DNA of 64,000 nt from Agapanthus africanus (GCA_030015575.1 JASDDO010000001.1:514037772-514101771), one strand, 5' to 3'; counted from the stretch's first letter, positions 22,224 to 35,800 are shown. The notes: generated by a model not told the origin, from the sequence alone. Made by a program: numbers and translations.

Positions 22224-22640
22224 GGATGTAAGAGGGAATTTGGGTCAGTGGTTGATGCACTCTATTGCCATATTTTACCAACTCCGGTTTACACGTCTGG
22301 TAGTCTCCATTTACTTGGCTAACGACTAGCTGGGAGTCTCCATATACGAGGAGGTTTTCGATTCCCATATCGACAGCAATCTCAAGATCCTCTATCAGAG
22401 CTTCGTATTCAGTCTCGTTGTTTTTCCTTGGTTCTGTTAAGGAAATGGCAAAATGCGTTATCTCTCCTTACAGAGTCACGAAGATAAGGCCCACCCCAGC
22501 TTTGATTATGGGAGTGCTTTGCTTTCGCTTCTTCAAGGAAGATGCTCCGTCGAAGTATAGTTCCCATCGGGCATTATTTCCTTCCGTCTTCCCTTCGATT
22601 GTGTTGAACGCGTGTTCGTCTGGCAATTTGCAAATTAAGG
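22224..22640 (-). pseudogene. Tat second (archaeal-type) RNase H, front part
   Basis: The minus strand reads WELYFDGASS, then AGVGLIFVT followed by a stop near 22468, then a frame with NNETEYEALI and LLVYGDSQLVV. These are the D, E and D blocks of the extra RNase H in Tat elements. The remainder continues beyond the D1 insertion at 18200. One nonsense change is visible. Confidence 0.82.
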
Positions 22641-24040
22641 AAGAGTCGGCTAGTATCGAATGTTCAACGAGGAAGTCGGCAATAGACTGGCCCTTCACTG
22701 CCCTGAGGGGTCGATAGATTATCGAGAACTCCATTAAGAGAAGGGCCCATTTGGCAAGCCTTCCCGTTAGTATGGCTCTTGACATCAAATATTTGAAAGG
22801 ATCCACTTTTGATATGAGATGTACCTCATGTGCCAAGGCATAATGTGGAAGCTTTGTTATCGCGAAGATCAGTGCCAGGCAATGCTTTTCAATGAGGGAG
22901 TAGTTGTTTTCTTCCCCCAGGAGAACTCGACTCAAATAGTAGAGAGCTCTCTTCTTTCCCTGATCGTTCTACTGTGCCTATAGCGCGCCTAGAGAACCTT
23001 CAAGGGCTGTTGTGTACAGGATGAGAGGCTTTCCCTTGACCGGAGCGGTCAGTACCGGTGGATTCTGCAGATACTGCTTGATTTCATCCCGTGCACTTTG
23101 GCATTTACGATCCCAAACGAACGGGATCCCCTTCTTCATTAGATGGCTGTAGGGGCGGCATTTTTCGGAGAGGTTGGCTATGAACTGTCAGATATATGTG
23201 AGCTTTCCTTGGAGAGACCACAATTGTTTGAAAGTTCTTGGCGTAGGCATTTACATAATCGCTTTGATCTTTGATGGGTCTATTTCGATGCTTTAGTGTC
23301 GTACGATGAATCGTAGGAATTTTCCTGAGGAGAATCCAAACGCATATTTCAGAGGGTTCATCTTCAGGTTATATTTCCAAAGACGCTGGAACACTATTTT
23401 CAAATACTCCCAGTGATCCTCGTATGATTTTCTTTTCACCATGAGGTCGTTGATATAACATTCGACAATCTCGTGCATGAGGTCATCGAAGATCTTTGTC
23501 ATGGCCCTCTGGTAGGTAGCGCCAGTGTTCTTCAGACTGAAGGGCATTACTTTATAGCAGAATATGCCCAGCGGAGTCTGGAAGGCAGTATGCTTTCGGT
23601 CTTCGGGATGCATCTTTATTTGATTATAGGCTGAAGATCCATCCATGAAGAAGAAGACTTCATGGGTGGATATGTTATCGATCATCAGCTAGGTAACCGG
23701 TACCGGGAAGTCATCCTTCGGACAAGCTTTATTAAGGTCTCGGAAGTCCACGCAGATGCGTATTGTCCCATTTTCTTCATTACCGGAATGATATTGGCGA
23801 ACCAGTTAGGATACTGAACTTCTTGGATAAAGCTGGAGTCAATTAGTTTCTTGACTTCGGCGTTGATACTCATCTTGAGTTCGAGCCGCATCATTCTCGG
23901 CGCCTGTTTGACTGGCTTAACATCCGGTGATATAGCCAGTTTATGCACCGCTACTTCTAGATCTAGTCTCGGCATCTCAGAATAATTCCATGCGAAGCAG
24001 TCTTTATATTGCATAAGCACGTCTTTTAGTGTGGCCACCT
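22641..24040 (-). pseudogene. Tat reverse transcriptase and RNase H
   Basis: RT begins with CFAWNYSEMPRLDLEVAVHK and KPVKQAPR, passes QYPNWFANIIPV and is frameshifted around 23770 where the conserved VDFRDLNKACPKDD block continues in another frame. The second ORF (23293-23685) holds MDGSSAYNQIKM, TAFQTPLGIFCYKVMPF and YINDLMV. The family catalytic box is Y[VI]DD, so one aspartate is lost (D to N). RNase H follows with VLLGEENNYSLIEKHCLALIFA and IADFLVEH. Several stops lie near 22940-23290. It cannot be active. Confidence 0.9.
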
Positions 24041-25100
24041 ATTTTTTAGATAATATCTCACTGACGAACGTTGGCCTTGGATCGTTTTCCGTGCCCAAGT
24101 CAATTTTCCTTAGTTTGTCCTCCGTGGTGTGTATCCCATCTTCCAACTCTTTTGGTGCCGGTGGAAACTCTGAGATCATCTCGTCCTCATCCTCATCTGC
24201 GAAGCAACGGGAGAGGTCGTCCATATTCCCGTGCTCCCCCTCTTTTGAGAATGTTATCACGTGGCAGGTATGAGTTCGTTTCCAAGATCGATATTGATCT
24301 GGACTTATCCTCACAATATAGGTTGCTTTTGGCTCATGCTTTCGTGGTGCGATTACTGTCCAACTGTCGGATAGAGCAAACCTGCCTTGCTGATATTGGT
24401 CTTCAACCCAGTCTTTGAAGGTGAAGCAGTCTTCAAGAGGAGACCTATTGCTCGGTGGTAGGAGCAATAATCCGAGTGATGGACCCCGTTTATCTGTTCG
24501 GGATGCCGACACTCCGGGAGCGCCATCATTTGATGTTTAATGACAAGGTCGAATATTTTTCTTGTCTTGTCTCGAGGGAAAGAATATTTCCGACCCATCT
24601 TCTTTATAAAAGACGGGTTCCAGCTGACTTTTTCTCGATCGCGTGGCTTCTTGGATCTGCTTCGTTGTTTTTGAACGTCATTCCCATTCTTCGCCTTGTT
24701 GTTGCCTCTGTGTCAGACATTTTCCTTTCCACGAGAGTGCACAGCAGGCTAAGGGTGAAGGGCATCATAGTCTTCTCTTTCCGTAGACTGCTGAGTGAGA
24801 CGCTGCGTCCTGGCTTTCTTGTAAATAGCTATTTCACGGCTGTGGTCATCCCGTACCTTTTAACCCGCTTCCCTTATGAGCTTGTCAATTTGTTCTTCGA
24901 ATGACGGACTTAGTATTCTTACGGCGGGATTTCGCTCTAGTTCAATATCGGCACTATCTAGAAGAGCATTCCCTTCTCCACCGGAGTCATTTATGACACG
25001 GCAGCCATGGAGTCGCTCCCGTTTCTTGGACCGAACGTATCGAAGTCCGGTCGTCTCCATCTTCCTGTTGGGCATCTTTCGCTGAGTCCTGGGGATGTCC
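24041..25100 (-). pseudogene. Gag-like zinc-knuckle module between protease and RT
   Basis: Minus-strand frames contain FEEQIDKLIREAG and REIAIYKKA, then YSFPRDKTRKIFDL, LPECRHPE and YCSYHRAIG, then EDCFTFKDWVEDQYQQGRF and ENDPRPTFVSE leading into RT. The YSFP ... YCSYHR ... EDC part closely resembles the gag module at 27.7-28.0 kb (YSFPQDKTRRLFEL, YCSYHRVVGHPIEDC). A one-base loss near 24440 removes the second His of the CX2HX4HX4C pattern and shifts frame. Either the Tat element has a duplicated gag domain here or a rearrangement placed it. Confidence 0.65.
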
Positions 25101-25262
25101 CAAATCTTGTTGTAAAACTGGTCTTGTCACGCAGTTTACTTGAAGGGTATGCCTTGGCATCTTAATAGTCTTTTCAATCCCTTTGCGTAATATCTGGGCA
25201 GATGGATTGGTTGGAGCCTGTCAAGCACAAGTTCGGCACCATGCCAGACTTCTCTTTCCACT

Positions 25263-26381
25263 TTAGTTTCCATAGATTGTAGAAGAGGATCGCCTTTTCA
25301 CCTCTTCGCTTATGAGGGACGTAGAAGGTCTGTATCTCTTGCACGCCGTATGTATCGAGCATATCAAGTTCCCTGTAATGCCGCTGCGGAACCATGGTAA
25401 TTTGTAAACTCCTATCAGCTCCAGTAAAGGTTTGTGCTGACGGGCGGACGCAGAACACTCGTTGGTTTCGTTCTCAGAGTCACTGTCGAAGACCAAAATA
25501 AGGGTAGATGGTCCGTGCTTGTTGCCTTGGGGTTGACCCCAGTAGACTATCTTTTCATCCTCCTCGGTATCGCTCCCAAAGACTGGGATAGTGGCGACGG
25601 CTTTTTGTCGGTTCTCCAGTTTATGACATCTTTCCGTGTCTTCGAAGTCTGGTAGCAAGTACTTGGCATCTTCATATTTGCGAACTTCATTTACGGAGAA
25701 TGGGTTTAGCTCCCCTGTAACCGTATACTCGAAGCCGTCTTTGAAGTACTTCATACACTGATGTTGTGTAGAAGGGATGATGTTGTACTCATGTAACCAA
25801 GGCCGGCCTAGTAGAGCGTTGTAACAAGTCTTGGCAGCAATGACATAAAATTTGATGTCGGTGATGAGCATCCCAAAGCGTAATGTCAATATCACGGACC
25901 CAAGCGTCCGTGATAACTGCGATTCGAAGCCGGAGATGGTAATTTTGTCCCGAGCCAAGTGCTGAACGTTCATGCAAATCTCCTTCAGCACCTTTACGTC
26001 GAGAAGGTTGACGGAGGACCCGTTGTCGACCAGGATCTTCCCTATCTTGATGTCGTGGCAGTACCCGGTGACATATAGAAGACGGTTGTGCTCGCACGTT
26101 CCGAGGAGGAGATCTTCATCGCCAAATGTGATGTCCGCTGTATGAACCTCTGCCAGCTCGTCCTTCATCTTTTCCTCCGCAAAGAAAGCTTGGAACAGAT
26201 TAGGCTCTTGCAATGCCTTGATTAGAGAATATCGTGCCTCTTGGGACAGGAGGAGAGCATCCAATATGCTCAGTTGTGAGGGTATCTTCCCTGGGTGTGC
26301 CAGGACATTGTAATCCACCTTGTTTTTTCTTCGGCAGATCCTTGGCTGCGAGCTCTTTGACGACTCTATCGTCGAGGGCAA
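25263..26381 (-). pseudogene. Tat aspartic protease region
   Basis: A 372-codon open frame, the longest left in this element. It contains ITFGDEDLLLG, LYVTGYCHDIKIGKIL, the active-site box VDNGSSVNLL (aspartate with N-G-S-S where many relatives have D-G-G-S-S) and LLGRPWLHEYNIIPSTQHQ, all typical of Tat proteases. The first ATG is not the natural start; the frame is part of a polyprotein. The tail (after about residue 245) is acidic and less conserved. The ORF ends at 25263, before the gag-like module. Confidence 0.88.
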
Positions 26382-27552
26382 TATCCTCAGGGACTTTCTC
26401 TTTCCCCTTGTCTCTTTTGTTAGAACCCTTTTTTGTAGGCCCGAGATTCTTTTCAGGAAACGTACAGTTACGCAGCTGAATGGTCTCGCGGTTCTTCTCT
26501 TCTTCTTTTCCAGAGGTAGATTCTTTGAAGAGAAGGCCGAGGGTTATTTCTTCCATAGAATCGCTCCCGAATGTAAGAACTTGAGATTTTCCTTTTGTCG
26601 AAATGGTATCAACCATATAACAGTTGCCAGTTGTTCTTTCACGCTTGTCTGTCGCGCTTCTTTGTTGTCGACGGTCTTCGCGCTTCATCCGTTTGAAGTG
26701 TTGTCGGTGGGCAATGTATCCTTGCCATCACTTCTTGAAGGCATTGCACTCTTCGGTGGGGTGTGTAGCCCTCTGATGGTTTAAGCAGTAGTTCGGATGA
26801 GCATCCGCTTCGTCGAGGCACGTATTCCTGGGAGTATTTTCTTTGAAAAGTGGCAGCTTCATTCCCATTGACAGGGCTTCGGCGAACCGTTTCCCCGTCT
26901 TAAACCTCCTTTTGTCTGCCGCGGGTGTGCTTCGATCTGGTTGGAGTACTTTGTGACTCTTCCTCGCCGCAGCTTCTTCATCCTGACGCCGACACTTGGC
27001 CTTTTCGTATATGGCCGTTTCACGCTCTTGGTTAGCTTTTCTCTTTTGAAGGGCTTCGTTTAGTAGCCTGTCAATCAAGTCGTCTGACGCCTCCAGGGAT
27101 TTTTGCACTGGTCTTACCCCCAGTTCCTCTGCGTTGCTTTCCGACGCCGAGGGAGTTTCTTCATCGTTTAACGAAGAATGAGAGACCATGTGACAACCCG
27201 CTACATAATCCTCAGGCTCTTCTGACAAGTCGTTTTCCTCATCAATCCCACTGTCTCTATTCTCAATGCTGTGGTTATGAAACTCTTCGAGAGTGACTGG
27301 GGTCCGCACCTTCTGATTGTACTCCTCCAGTGCGTCGATATATTTTTGCAGATCCGTGCGATTGTCGTCGAGCTGCATGGGTTTCTTGGTCTTCTTATTT
27401 TTCTTCAAAGACTTCGAAGGCTTGGCCTGGAGGTCTTGCCTATTGTTGCCAGCTTTCAATGTTGGGTGCGGTTTAAGCATCCCCTCAATCATCTCGGGCT
27501 CCAGCGGGCTTTTCCACCTGATCGCCGGACATGCTTGAAGGTCCTTCAACAT
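26382..27552 (-). pseudogene. Tat gag C-terminal part with second zinc knuckle
   Basis: An ORF at 26728-27552 is rich in charged residues, with a likely coiled coil (LIDRLLNEALQKRKANQ, AIYEKAKCRR), and ends with YCLNHQRATHPTEECNAFKK, a CX2HX4HX4C zinc-knuckle variant. It stops there; another frame (26200-26688) continues with SQVLTFGSDSMEEITLG and a lysine-rich stretch leading into the protease. Two frames are thus needed, so at least one frameshift is present. Confidence 0.78.
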
Positions 27553-28490
27553 TCATTTAGTTTTAGCTAAAATAAAAAATTCTCACGGAGCTTCTTCTAC
27601 AAACGAGCATGATGCCCCCGGCGTGTCTACCTTTTTAAGAGCGTGCTTCTGCGGTGGGTTCACCCTCCAGTTTTCGAACAGCGCAAACTTCCCTTGTTGG
27701 TATTAGTCCTCGACCCAGTTTTTGAAGACATGGCAATCCTCAATTGGATGGCCTACTACTCTATGGTAAGAGCAGTAGTTGGGACTGTTGACGTCACAAG
27801 GTTGCAGTGGATGTCTCGGATCCGGCAGAGTGATGAGTTTGTTGCGCATTGCTAGTTCGAATAGCCTCCTTGTTTTATCTTGGGGAAACGAGTAAGGACT
27901 TCCTAACTTCTCTTCAACGGATCGGCGCAGGCGCGCGTTGCTTTGGCGAGCAGACGGTTTCTGATCGCTCGGTTGTTGTTGAGTGTTGGCAACAAAGGAC
28001 GCTTTCCCTTTGCCCTTTGCATTCCGAGGATCCATTTTTGAAGAGGACGACCCATGGCCCATCTGGTCTGGGCTAGCTTATCGATCAAATCCTGGAAGGT
28101 GGTCGGCTTGAAGAACATCATAAACTGGGATACAGTCGCCTGAGGATCGAGGGTCCCTACGAACATGCCTACGGCAGGAGCTTCTTCGATGCGTTGTTCG
28201 CATTTTGACCATATGTTCCACCACCGAATTGCGTACTGAACCCAGGTCTTTCTTGGCTTCACCCTGGCATTGATTAATGTCGTGATCGGGGTGCGCTCTC
28301 TTGCGCTTGCAAACCGCTGTGTGAATAGAAGCTCCATTTTTTTGAATGTTTTGACGGAGTCATTTGGGAGCTCTGAGTACCACTCAAATGTCGTCTCCGA
28401 CAAGCTACCGACGAACTGGCAAAACAGCAGTTTGTCATTGCCTCTAGTATTGCCGCATAAAGCTCTGAACTGAGCGACATGCTGATGTTA
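27553..28490 (-). pseudogene. Tat gag core and first zinc knuckle
   Basis: The capsid-like core reads FCQFVGSLSETTFEWYSELP, SVKTFKKMELLFTQRF and WVQYAIRWWNIW, matching the retrotransposon gag family. A frame change near 28060-27900 leads to YSFPQDKTRRLFEL and YCSYHRVVGHPIEDC, a CX2HX4HX4C knuckle. The right end is cut by copia B after the TSD; the missing upstream part resumes at 49112. Confidence 0.85.
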
Positions 28491-28495
28491 GTTAT

Positions 28496-30578
28496 ATGTA
28501 TGCCCTAGAGGCCATTACTGTACATGAGATGTATATTGTATTGGTTTCTGGGACATATATAGGTAGGACTTTCTTGCTTGACATGATAGTACGCTATTTA
28601 GTTGCTCTTCATCTTAACATGTATACTTGCAGTCTCTCTATTACATGTTGATAAAGCCCTTAGGATATGTGCTCGACTTCCAGGACTATGATGCAGATCA
28701 TAGTAGTGGGGCCTGGGTAGTCAATGAGTACATCCTTCAATGTTCCCAGTCGTGGGAATATCGAGACGGGGCATCGATATTCCAGAGTAGACTAGCGTAT
28801 ATCTTCTCGATCCATGTGATGGCCGATGGATGATCCCATATCCATTTGTGTTTGACATCAGAGATGGTATGCGGGTGCTTAGTGGTGACTGGGTACACTG
28901 AACGGGCTCGCCAAGAACTCCCAGATGGTGTTATACCTCATGTCAGATGGCAGTTCTCTGGTGACACTGGTACAGCTTAGTCTGTTGACCTGAGATCGTC
29001 ATAGAGTCTTGTGTATCTCCCACTGTGCTTTGATTTCCACCCTACCACGGCTCTATTGAGTCATGCAAACAGGTGGTTCTTGGGTACAGTCCCGATTCAC
29101 ATGGAGGCAATGAGCGATAGGAGGGGATTCGTCTCTCCCGATATTGGGGGTTGATGTTGCGCTATGCTCGACTGGCCATAATAGGAAATCCCTGGCCAGG
29201 CTTGCACTGATTTACTGGTAAGTGTTATCAGTAGTTTCGTGCTTGTTATGGACCTTACATCGGCATGACTTATCAAGCTACTGGGGTCTGACGTTTACCA
29301 CCCCTAGGCGAGATATGCAACATATCAGACGAATAGACCGGACTGTGCGGTAAGTGTTACTGGTTGGATTCAAAGGAGTGTGAGCAGGCTTGCCCTTTGA
29401 TCTTCTGATCGCTCAATACCCGGGTGGCCATTACGTTTAGCAGACCACTTGCGGCTTGTGGGTGTTTGATATGATCATCACCTACTGCCGGCGTATTGAC
29501 GAGTCTTTAGAGTCCTACACAGGGGTTTCCTGGCTCAAGCGAAATGAAATAGGAGTGCATATGAGATATGTGCGGGACCGAGAATAATACCAGTATGTGA
29601 TACTGTATTCTATTCTCGCGATTTGTATCATCAGACGGTTATATGTGATATAGCCGGGTTACCGAATCAAGTGTTGATTCGATATATTGATACACTACAT
29701 ATTAGTCGGTTATATGCGATATGACCGGATCATTAAATCAAGTATTGATTTAATGATTTAATGTATAATTATATATTTGATATATTACTTTACATTAACT
29801 AGTATTTGTTCACTTAAGATTGATTTTCTCACTTGATGTGCACAAGTTGTATATATGATATATGTTTGTGCACTAGTTTGTATCATGATTGATGATATAT
29901 GCAAACTTGGGTGTGTGTATGACTTACACCATGTTTAGGTTAATGGTTAGGGTTTTATTTGTTTTATTTATTTTGGCAAAAATAAAATGGTGGCTTTCTT
30001 TGTTTTATGCTTGAAGCTTCATGAAGCTTTTTAGCATCTTTGAAAAGTCTAACCATTTTGTTTTATTCTTTGACCTAACCATCAACCTAAATTCTAGTTT
30101 AGTCTCTACAATGGTTTACTCACCCATGGTTGCAACATGATAGACTTCACTTGATTATTCATTTTAGATAATTCATTATTCATATTCTTTTCTTCTTCAT
30201 CTTCTTCTTGAAGTGAAGAAAGGTTTCTTGAAAATTTTCAAGTGAAGAAAAAGAGTAAGAAATCCAAATCCAAAGTGAACTCACTTCCTATTTCTTCATC
30301 ATCTATCACTTGCCATGTTGTATAGGGTGTTCTCTTCACAAAGTTCTTGACCAAGTGAAGGAATAGCTTGAGTTTGAGTCTCCCCGACGTAGATCATCTT
30401 CGGCCTCGAAGTCAACGACCTAGCTCGCTCTTTTCTCCGATGAAACCAATGCTAGGGTTCGGAATCCCGATGATTGCAGCGAAGGGACGTCAACACGGAG
30501 CTTTAGAAGTGAAGGACCGGATCTAAAAAGGTTGTATTCCCATTCACTTAGTAGCAAAGTAGTTTGCTTGCTTGCTTT
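28496..30578 (+). repeat. 5' LTR of copia B, first part
   Basis: Begins TGTTAG and is split at GCTTT by copia C. Hairpins: 29555-29573 (arms GTGCATAT/ATATGTGC, two G-T pairs, loop GAG), 29581-29616 (loop GTG), 29636-29656 (loop GTG), 29663-29681 (CGAATCAA/TTGATTCG, loop GTG), 29707-29727 (loop GCG) and 29731-29755 (CATTAAATCAA/TTGATTTAATG, loop GTA). Confidence 0.92.
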
Positions 30579-32866
30579 TGTAAGTGCACGGCGGCGCCCC
30601 GGCCGTCAAACCGACGGCCAAATGCGGAAGCGGTGAAAAACTTTAATTTTGCGAACTTTGCAAACCGGCACCACCGCGCACTAAACCCCGGATCGGGCCA
30701 TTAAACTAGTTCTAGCTAATTACAAGACGGGTTAGAGATATACGGACTGATCCGAGTCCTCCGGTCTTCATCTCCACTCCGATCTCCTCGCGGAAACTCC
30801 GGTCGTCGCCTCCTCGCCGGAAGGGCACCACATCGCCTGTTTCTTTTACGGGCTCCCGCCTCTATACCGAGGCAACTCGGGCGCGAAGTAGGCTAGCCGA
30901 CGCGTCCAAGATTTGCTGTAGAATAATGTAGAATCGTTGTCTCTTTGGGGTTAATGAGGTTGCCAAGATGGAGGAATTTGTGCACAATGATTTTCATTGA
31001 TGGATGCTAAGAGAAAATGAGCATGCCATCTCAAAATGGAGCTCGGCCAGCCAACTCAAAATGAGCTCACTGGAAAAAGGAAGCAAGCACTCACAGGAAA
31101 CATGCAAGTGGGAAGTATATATAAATTAATTAAAACCATGCATCAAAAACCCATACTCCTCAAGAATCTCCAGCACACACATTTATAATTCATTTCTTAC
31201 TAAAGGAAATTAATCCACACAATTAAACAATACACACTCCATACTTCAAACAGTGGCCGGCCATACATCCATCACAAAAAGTGGCCGGCCCCACCACTAA
31301 CCATACTCATACATGTCTTAATTAATGCATCATGGAGCAAAGATGCAATCAAATCAAAACTTATGCAATAAACCCCTCCACAAAATGTTATTTGCACAAT
31401 TGCAAATAACCCCCTTCATCGGAAAAGTCCGGCCGGGAAAGAACAAAGGAAAACCGGCCGGAACGGAATGCAAACTGGCAACTCCAGAAAACTGGTCCCG
31501 TAATAAATTACAGGAAAACCCCGATACTGTGCATACACACCCGCATCTGTATTCCGACCGGATACAAATGCAATGAGACAAAATCTACACTGTACTGTAC
31601 TAGGATCCGGCTTAAACCAAAGCCGGCTAGTAATATCCGTCTGATCCTGATCCGTGCAATACCGCACGTATCTGATCGAACCCTTCCATATATCCATACG
31701 GCCTTTAGTACAAAACCGTCCGATCCTGATCCGTGCAATACCGCACGTATCTGATCGGACCCTGCCATATCTCCATACGGCCTCTACAGCGTTTCGCCCG
31801 AAAGCTGAGTAACTGAAAGTGTGGTGGACTCTAAAGACTCGTCAATACTATGGCTGTGGATTTAACCACTAGCACGTCAGAGGTATAACCCAATACGTAA
31901 CGGGCCACCAGCTATTGATCAAAAGGGACGTCGATGAGCAAGCTCATCCTGACACCCTACTGAGCCTGTCAGTGACAATATCCGTACAGTCCGATCCGTT
32001 CGTCTATGAGCATCGTATGTCGGGCCTAGGGGGTTGGTAAAAGTCAGACCCCCAAAAGCGGTACAAGTCGTGTCGGAGTGTAGCCCAGAACACCCTGAGA
32101 TACTACTGGAATACCTACCAGTAAATCTCCTGCCTTGGCCAAGGACTTTGTGTAATGGCTCTCCTAGACACAGCGCGACCTCACCCCCAATACCGGGAGA
32201 GACGAACCCCCGAAGATCCGCTCACTGTCTCCATGTGGCTCGGGACTGTACCCAACTAAAACCTGTTTGCACGACTCCTTTGAGCCGTGGTAGGGTAGTA
32301 ATCAAAGTACAGTGGGAACTCACACGAGACAAATGACGATCCCCAGGTCGATGAACTAACCTGTACACATGTCACCAGGGAACTGCTATCTGACGTCAGG
32401 TATAAGACCAACTAGCATGTTCCCGGCGAGTCCTGTCCGGTGTACTCATAACCTAATGAGCACCTGTATACATCTTAGGTGAACCAACTGACACCAGTGG
32501 CTTGTGAGACCGGCCACCGCCCCTCGTCGGGGTCTCGACTGTATACACTAGTCTACTCTGGAGAATCGATACCCTGTCTCGAAACTCCTACGACTAGGGA
32601 CCTTTTAAGGATGTGCTTATAGACTCCAGCTCTCACTTATATGATCGCCCTCATACTGCTGGCAGTCAAGCAAGAATCCAAGGGGCTCTATCAACGTGTA
32701 ATAGCGACCTGTCAGGTCACCTAAAGCAGTACACGATGATAAAGGTAAACCAGATAGCAAACTATCATCTCGAGTAAGACTGTCATACCGGGATAGGTCC
32801 TCCCTCAATCATTGCAATCACGTGCCTGTGATCCAATAATTGATTCTGAGGGCACTATCTCCAACA
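30579..32866 (-). repeat. 3' LTR of copia C
   Basis: On the minus strand it runs from TGTTGGAGATAGTGCC to GTGCACTTACA. It contains two tandem ~80-bp units at about 31625-31785 with hairpin words TCCGATC/GATCGGA and GTGC/GCAC, and an inverted repeat CCGGCTT/AAGCCGG near 31600-31622. The block 32050-32590 matches the conserved LTR core of A and B. Confidence 0.93.
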
Positions 32867-35800
32867 ATCTCCCACTTGCACTCAAGGCTAATTATTGCGA
32901 TGTCGCATACTCACAGCCCGTGTGATACCGAACACCCAACTCCTCTACTAGTCAGTCTCACAAAGCCTGTTTGCGAAACTCTTGCGTTCAAGGAATAGCC
33001 TCAGTGAGTGGATCCGCCTCGATGTTTCTTTCCATGTCTCTCTATATCTCAAGTTCGCGGAGAAAACTATCTCCCGAAATGAGCAATACCTGTCTTAGAA
33101 TGTCTGGATGTCTGATGGGACCTGGTTCATAAATGAACTCCAAATCCAAACTTCTTAGACTGTATCGTCAACTGAACTTAATCAGTATCCTGCGCCATGC
33201 CTCCCTCAGTATTGCCTTGGATCATCTGTCCAAAATACTGCCCCTCGTCAGAGGGAAAACTATAACTCTGACAACGTCCTTGTCGTCCATGTCACCTTGG
33301 AAGCCTGGAGTGATAACTGTCTCCCAAATGAGGCTGTCGTTATCATATCCCTAGAACATCCACTTATGTTCTAAAACTGCTTCCGACTGTTTCTCCAGGA
33401 TTGGATTAATGTCAACTTATTGCATCTACTGCAAGAACAACATCTGGTGTGGTACTTGACATCTCATGATTGACTCAATTGCCTAAGCAAGTGATCTGCC
33501 AATCATGCACATCCCTCTCTACTTTAGTCTATAAGACACCTTTAGAGAGGGTGACTCCATTACCTGCAGGTACACTACCGTGCCAGGAGTCGTCCATTCT
33601 AAATACTCTTAAAATGCTGTCAAAGTACCCTGATTGGGAAACCACCCAAATCTAGATCTAAAACCATAGATCTAGTAACCAGTATGTCTGATATAATGTC
33701 CAAGTCCCTTGTGGAGAAACCACTGTGTGACGACCAAAGTATGACCGATCGTAGTATAGGAATATCACTTCCTACTACCTTCTTAACAGATCCATCCCCT
33801 ATTCTGATGACGTCAAACCTATGACTGTCTCATCAGAAACAGATGATCTAACTCCGCTATATCTGCTTTAGTCTATAAATAGACATAAGCCTGATGTCCA
33901 CCAATGCTTCCGCTGCTCCCACTGACCACGACAACCCTCTGGCAGAGTCATATAGACGTGCACTTCTAAAGCTAGTTTAGAACGACGCTATACTCATCCT
34001 CCTGCCGGGTCTCGCAGTCTAGAACAACAACAATGGCAAGTGTGGGTAAACAAGAACTTCCCTGTCACCGTCCTTGAGGCTACCGGAGTACCTCTCGGGT
34101 GCCTGAAGTTACCCACCGTATCTGCGGAGTGGCCAATGGAATGTCAAAACAGATTGAATCTTTAGGTTCCTTATCAAATCTTCAGTAATCGTTTGCGGTT
34201 CTGGAATCACTTCCAGTTCTACCATACTCCCACTACTGTTTTCGAAAAAATCCATTTTTAATAAAACTGTGGCGAGTCTAGAACAATATTACTATTGATC
34301 TCCCAGATGGTAGAAAGTCAACCCTCGTCATAGCCTGGGTTAACCCACAAACAGCCATTACAGAAACGTGCCTTGAGTTATCCAGAGTCTGGTTTTAATC
34401 ATAAGCCGGACAACTCCCCGTACCTTAACAATGTTAAGATATGAACTGTACTATATCCAATATAGAACCAGAGGCACTGATTTAATTGAACCAGATTCAA
34501 ATCATGCAGCTATCTCCAGTGCATGTCAACTAAATGGAGAGAGGCCGATCAGCGTTACTCAACTTAGGAATGCTTCCAATTACGAGTAACCTGAAAGAGA
34601 AGCAATTTCTCTTTATTATTACTATCAACTGAATACCATACACAAGTATCTACATCTTCGATCACTTTGAAGAATCCCGATACTTGCAACACCTGGTTCT
34701 CTACTCTATTCAAATACCTATAACTCCTCAAAACTTAGACCCTGTGTTTCTACGAAACACATGTCTAAGAACTAGAGAAGTTAAAAGTAAACAGAATATA
34801 GTATGAGGACCAACCCCTCTGTCCTAATGGACACTGGACAACATACAATACTCTGTATAAGTCCGCCGAGTCTAACAACTCTTTCACTGTGTGTCGTAGG
34901 TTGAAAACTGTACTTATGGTTAAGAAGAATTACACCGCTGTTTAATGCTCCTTACCTAACCATCCACTGATATAGGTAAATGTCATCGACATAATATCAA
35001 AAGGTATATCTCACTCTATGAAAATAGACGTACAGATATATCAATTTGAAATTGGTGCACAACAGCGGATATTCAAAACCAAATATTTGCCGACCGGCAA
35101 ACAGCCCAGGTGATCTCCTCAAATATCACCGATTACAACGAATCCCGATATAATGAGGATGATCACCTAATTCCCAATAACTTACTCCCACTCATCATCT
35201 GTAAAACCATACAGATGTGAGAATCAAACCTGGTAAATACATACCCTGGAGCAAGTGTCTAATCGGGAAATCATTTTTCTTTTAACAGTATACAGTGAAA
35301 CTGAAACATTAAAATGTTTCGATGGGCTATCCTGGTATTCCTAGTAATACCTCTTCCATTATCCAGATTCACAACTATAACCGTATAATTCTTTGCCACC
35401 TCTCCAAATCCCTTTATATGTCTTTAGTCATTACCTTCTGCACACCCCTTAGGCCAAATGGTTTTCTTCCTTCCCTACCGTTCGGCACCAGCCTATGGTT
35501 TGGAAGAAGACTATCCAATAAGCATAATAGGTGTACTGTCCTAGTCCTAGGAGCACTCGCAATGCGAGAGAAGGTGAGGATAAAAGACAACCGAATAAAC
35601 CATATTCCTATTTCTCCTGGACCAGAATCCATCCCCGAACTGGAACAAGTTCCTTTCGAGTTCGTATATAACCATACGATGGAGTATCCAATAAACTGTG
35701 GATTTTCGTAGTGATACGGAGTGTCCTGGAGAAATACAAAGGTGATTTAGGATTGGCGAAGAAATACTTGGTTTTGTCGTGAATATCAGTCGCAATTTAC

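Noticed and set aside
31325..32336. Sets of identical ORFs at 31.3-32.3 kb and 39.3-40.3 kb
   Set aside because: They are the two LTRs of copia C; the ORFs are chance frames in duplicated LTR sequence.
33133..35711. Plus-strand ORFs inside copia C
   Set aside because: They are antisense to a decayed minus-strand pol, short and without motifs; the only supported coding relic is the RNase H end on the minus strand.
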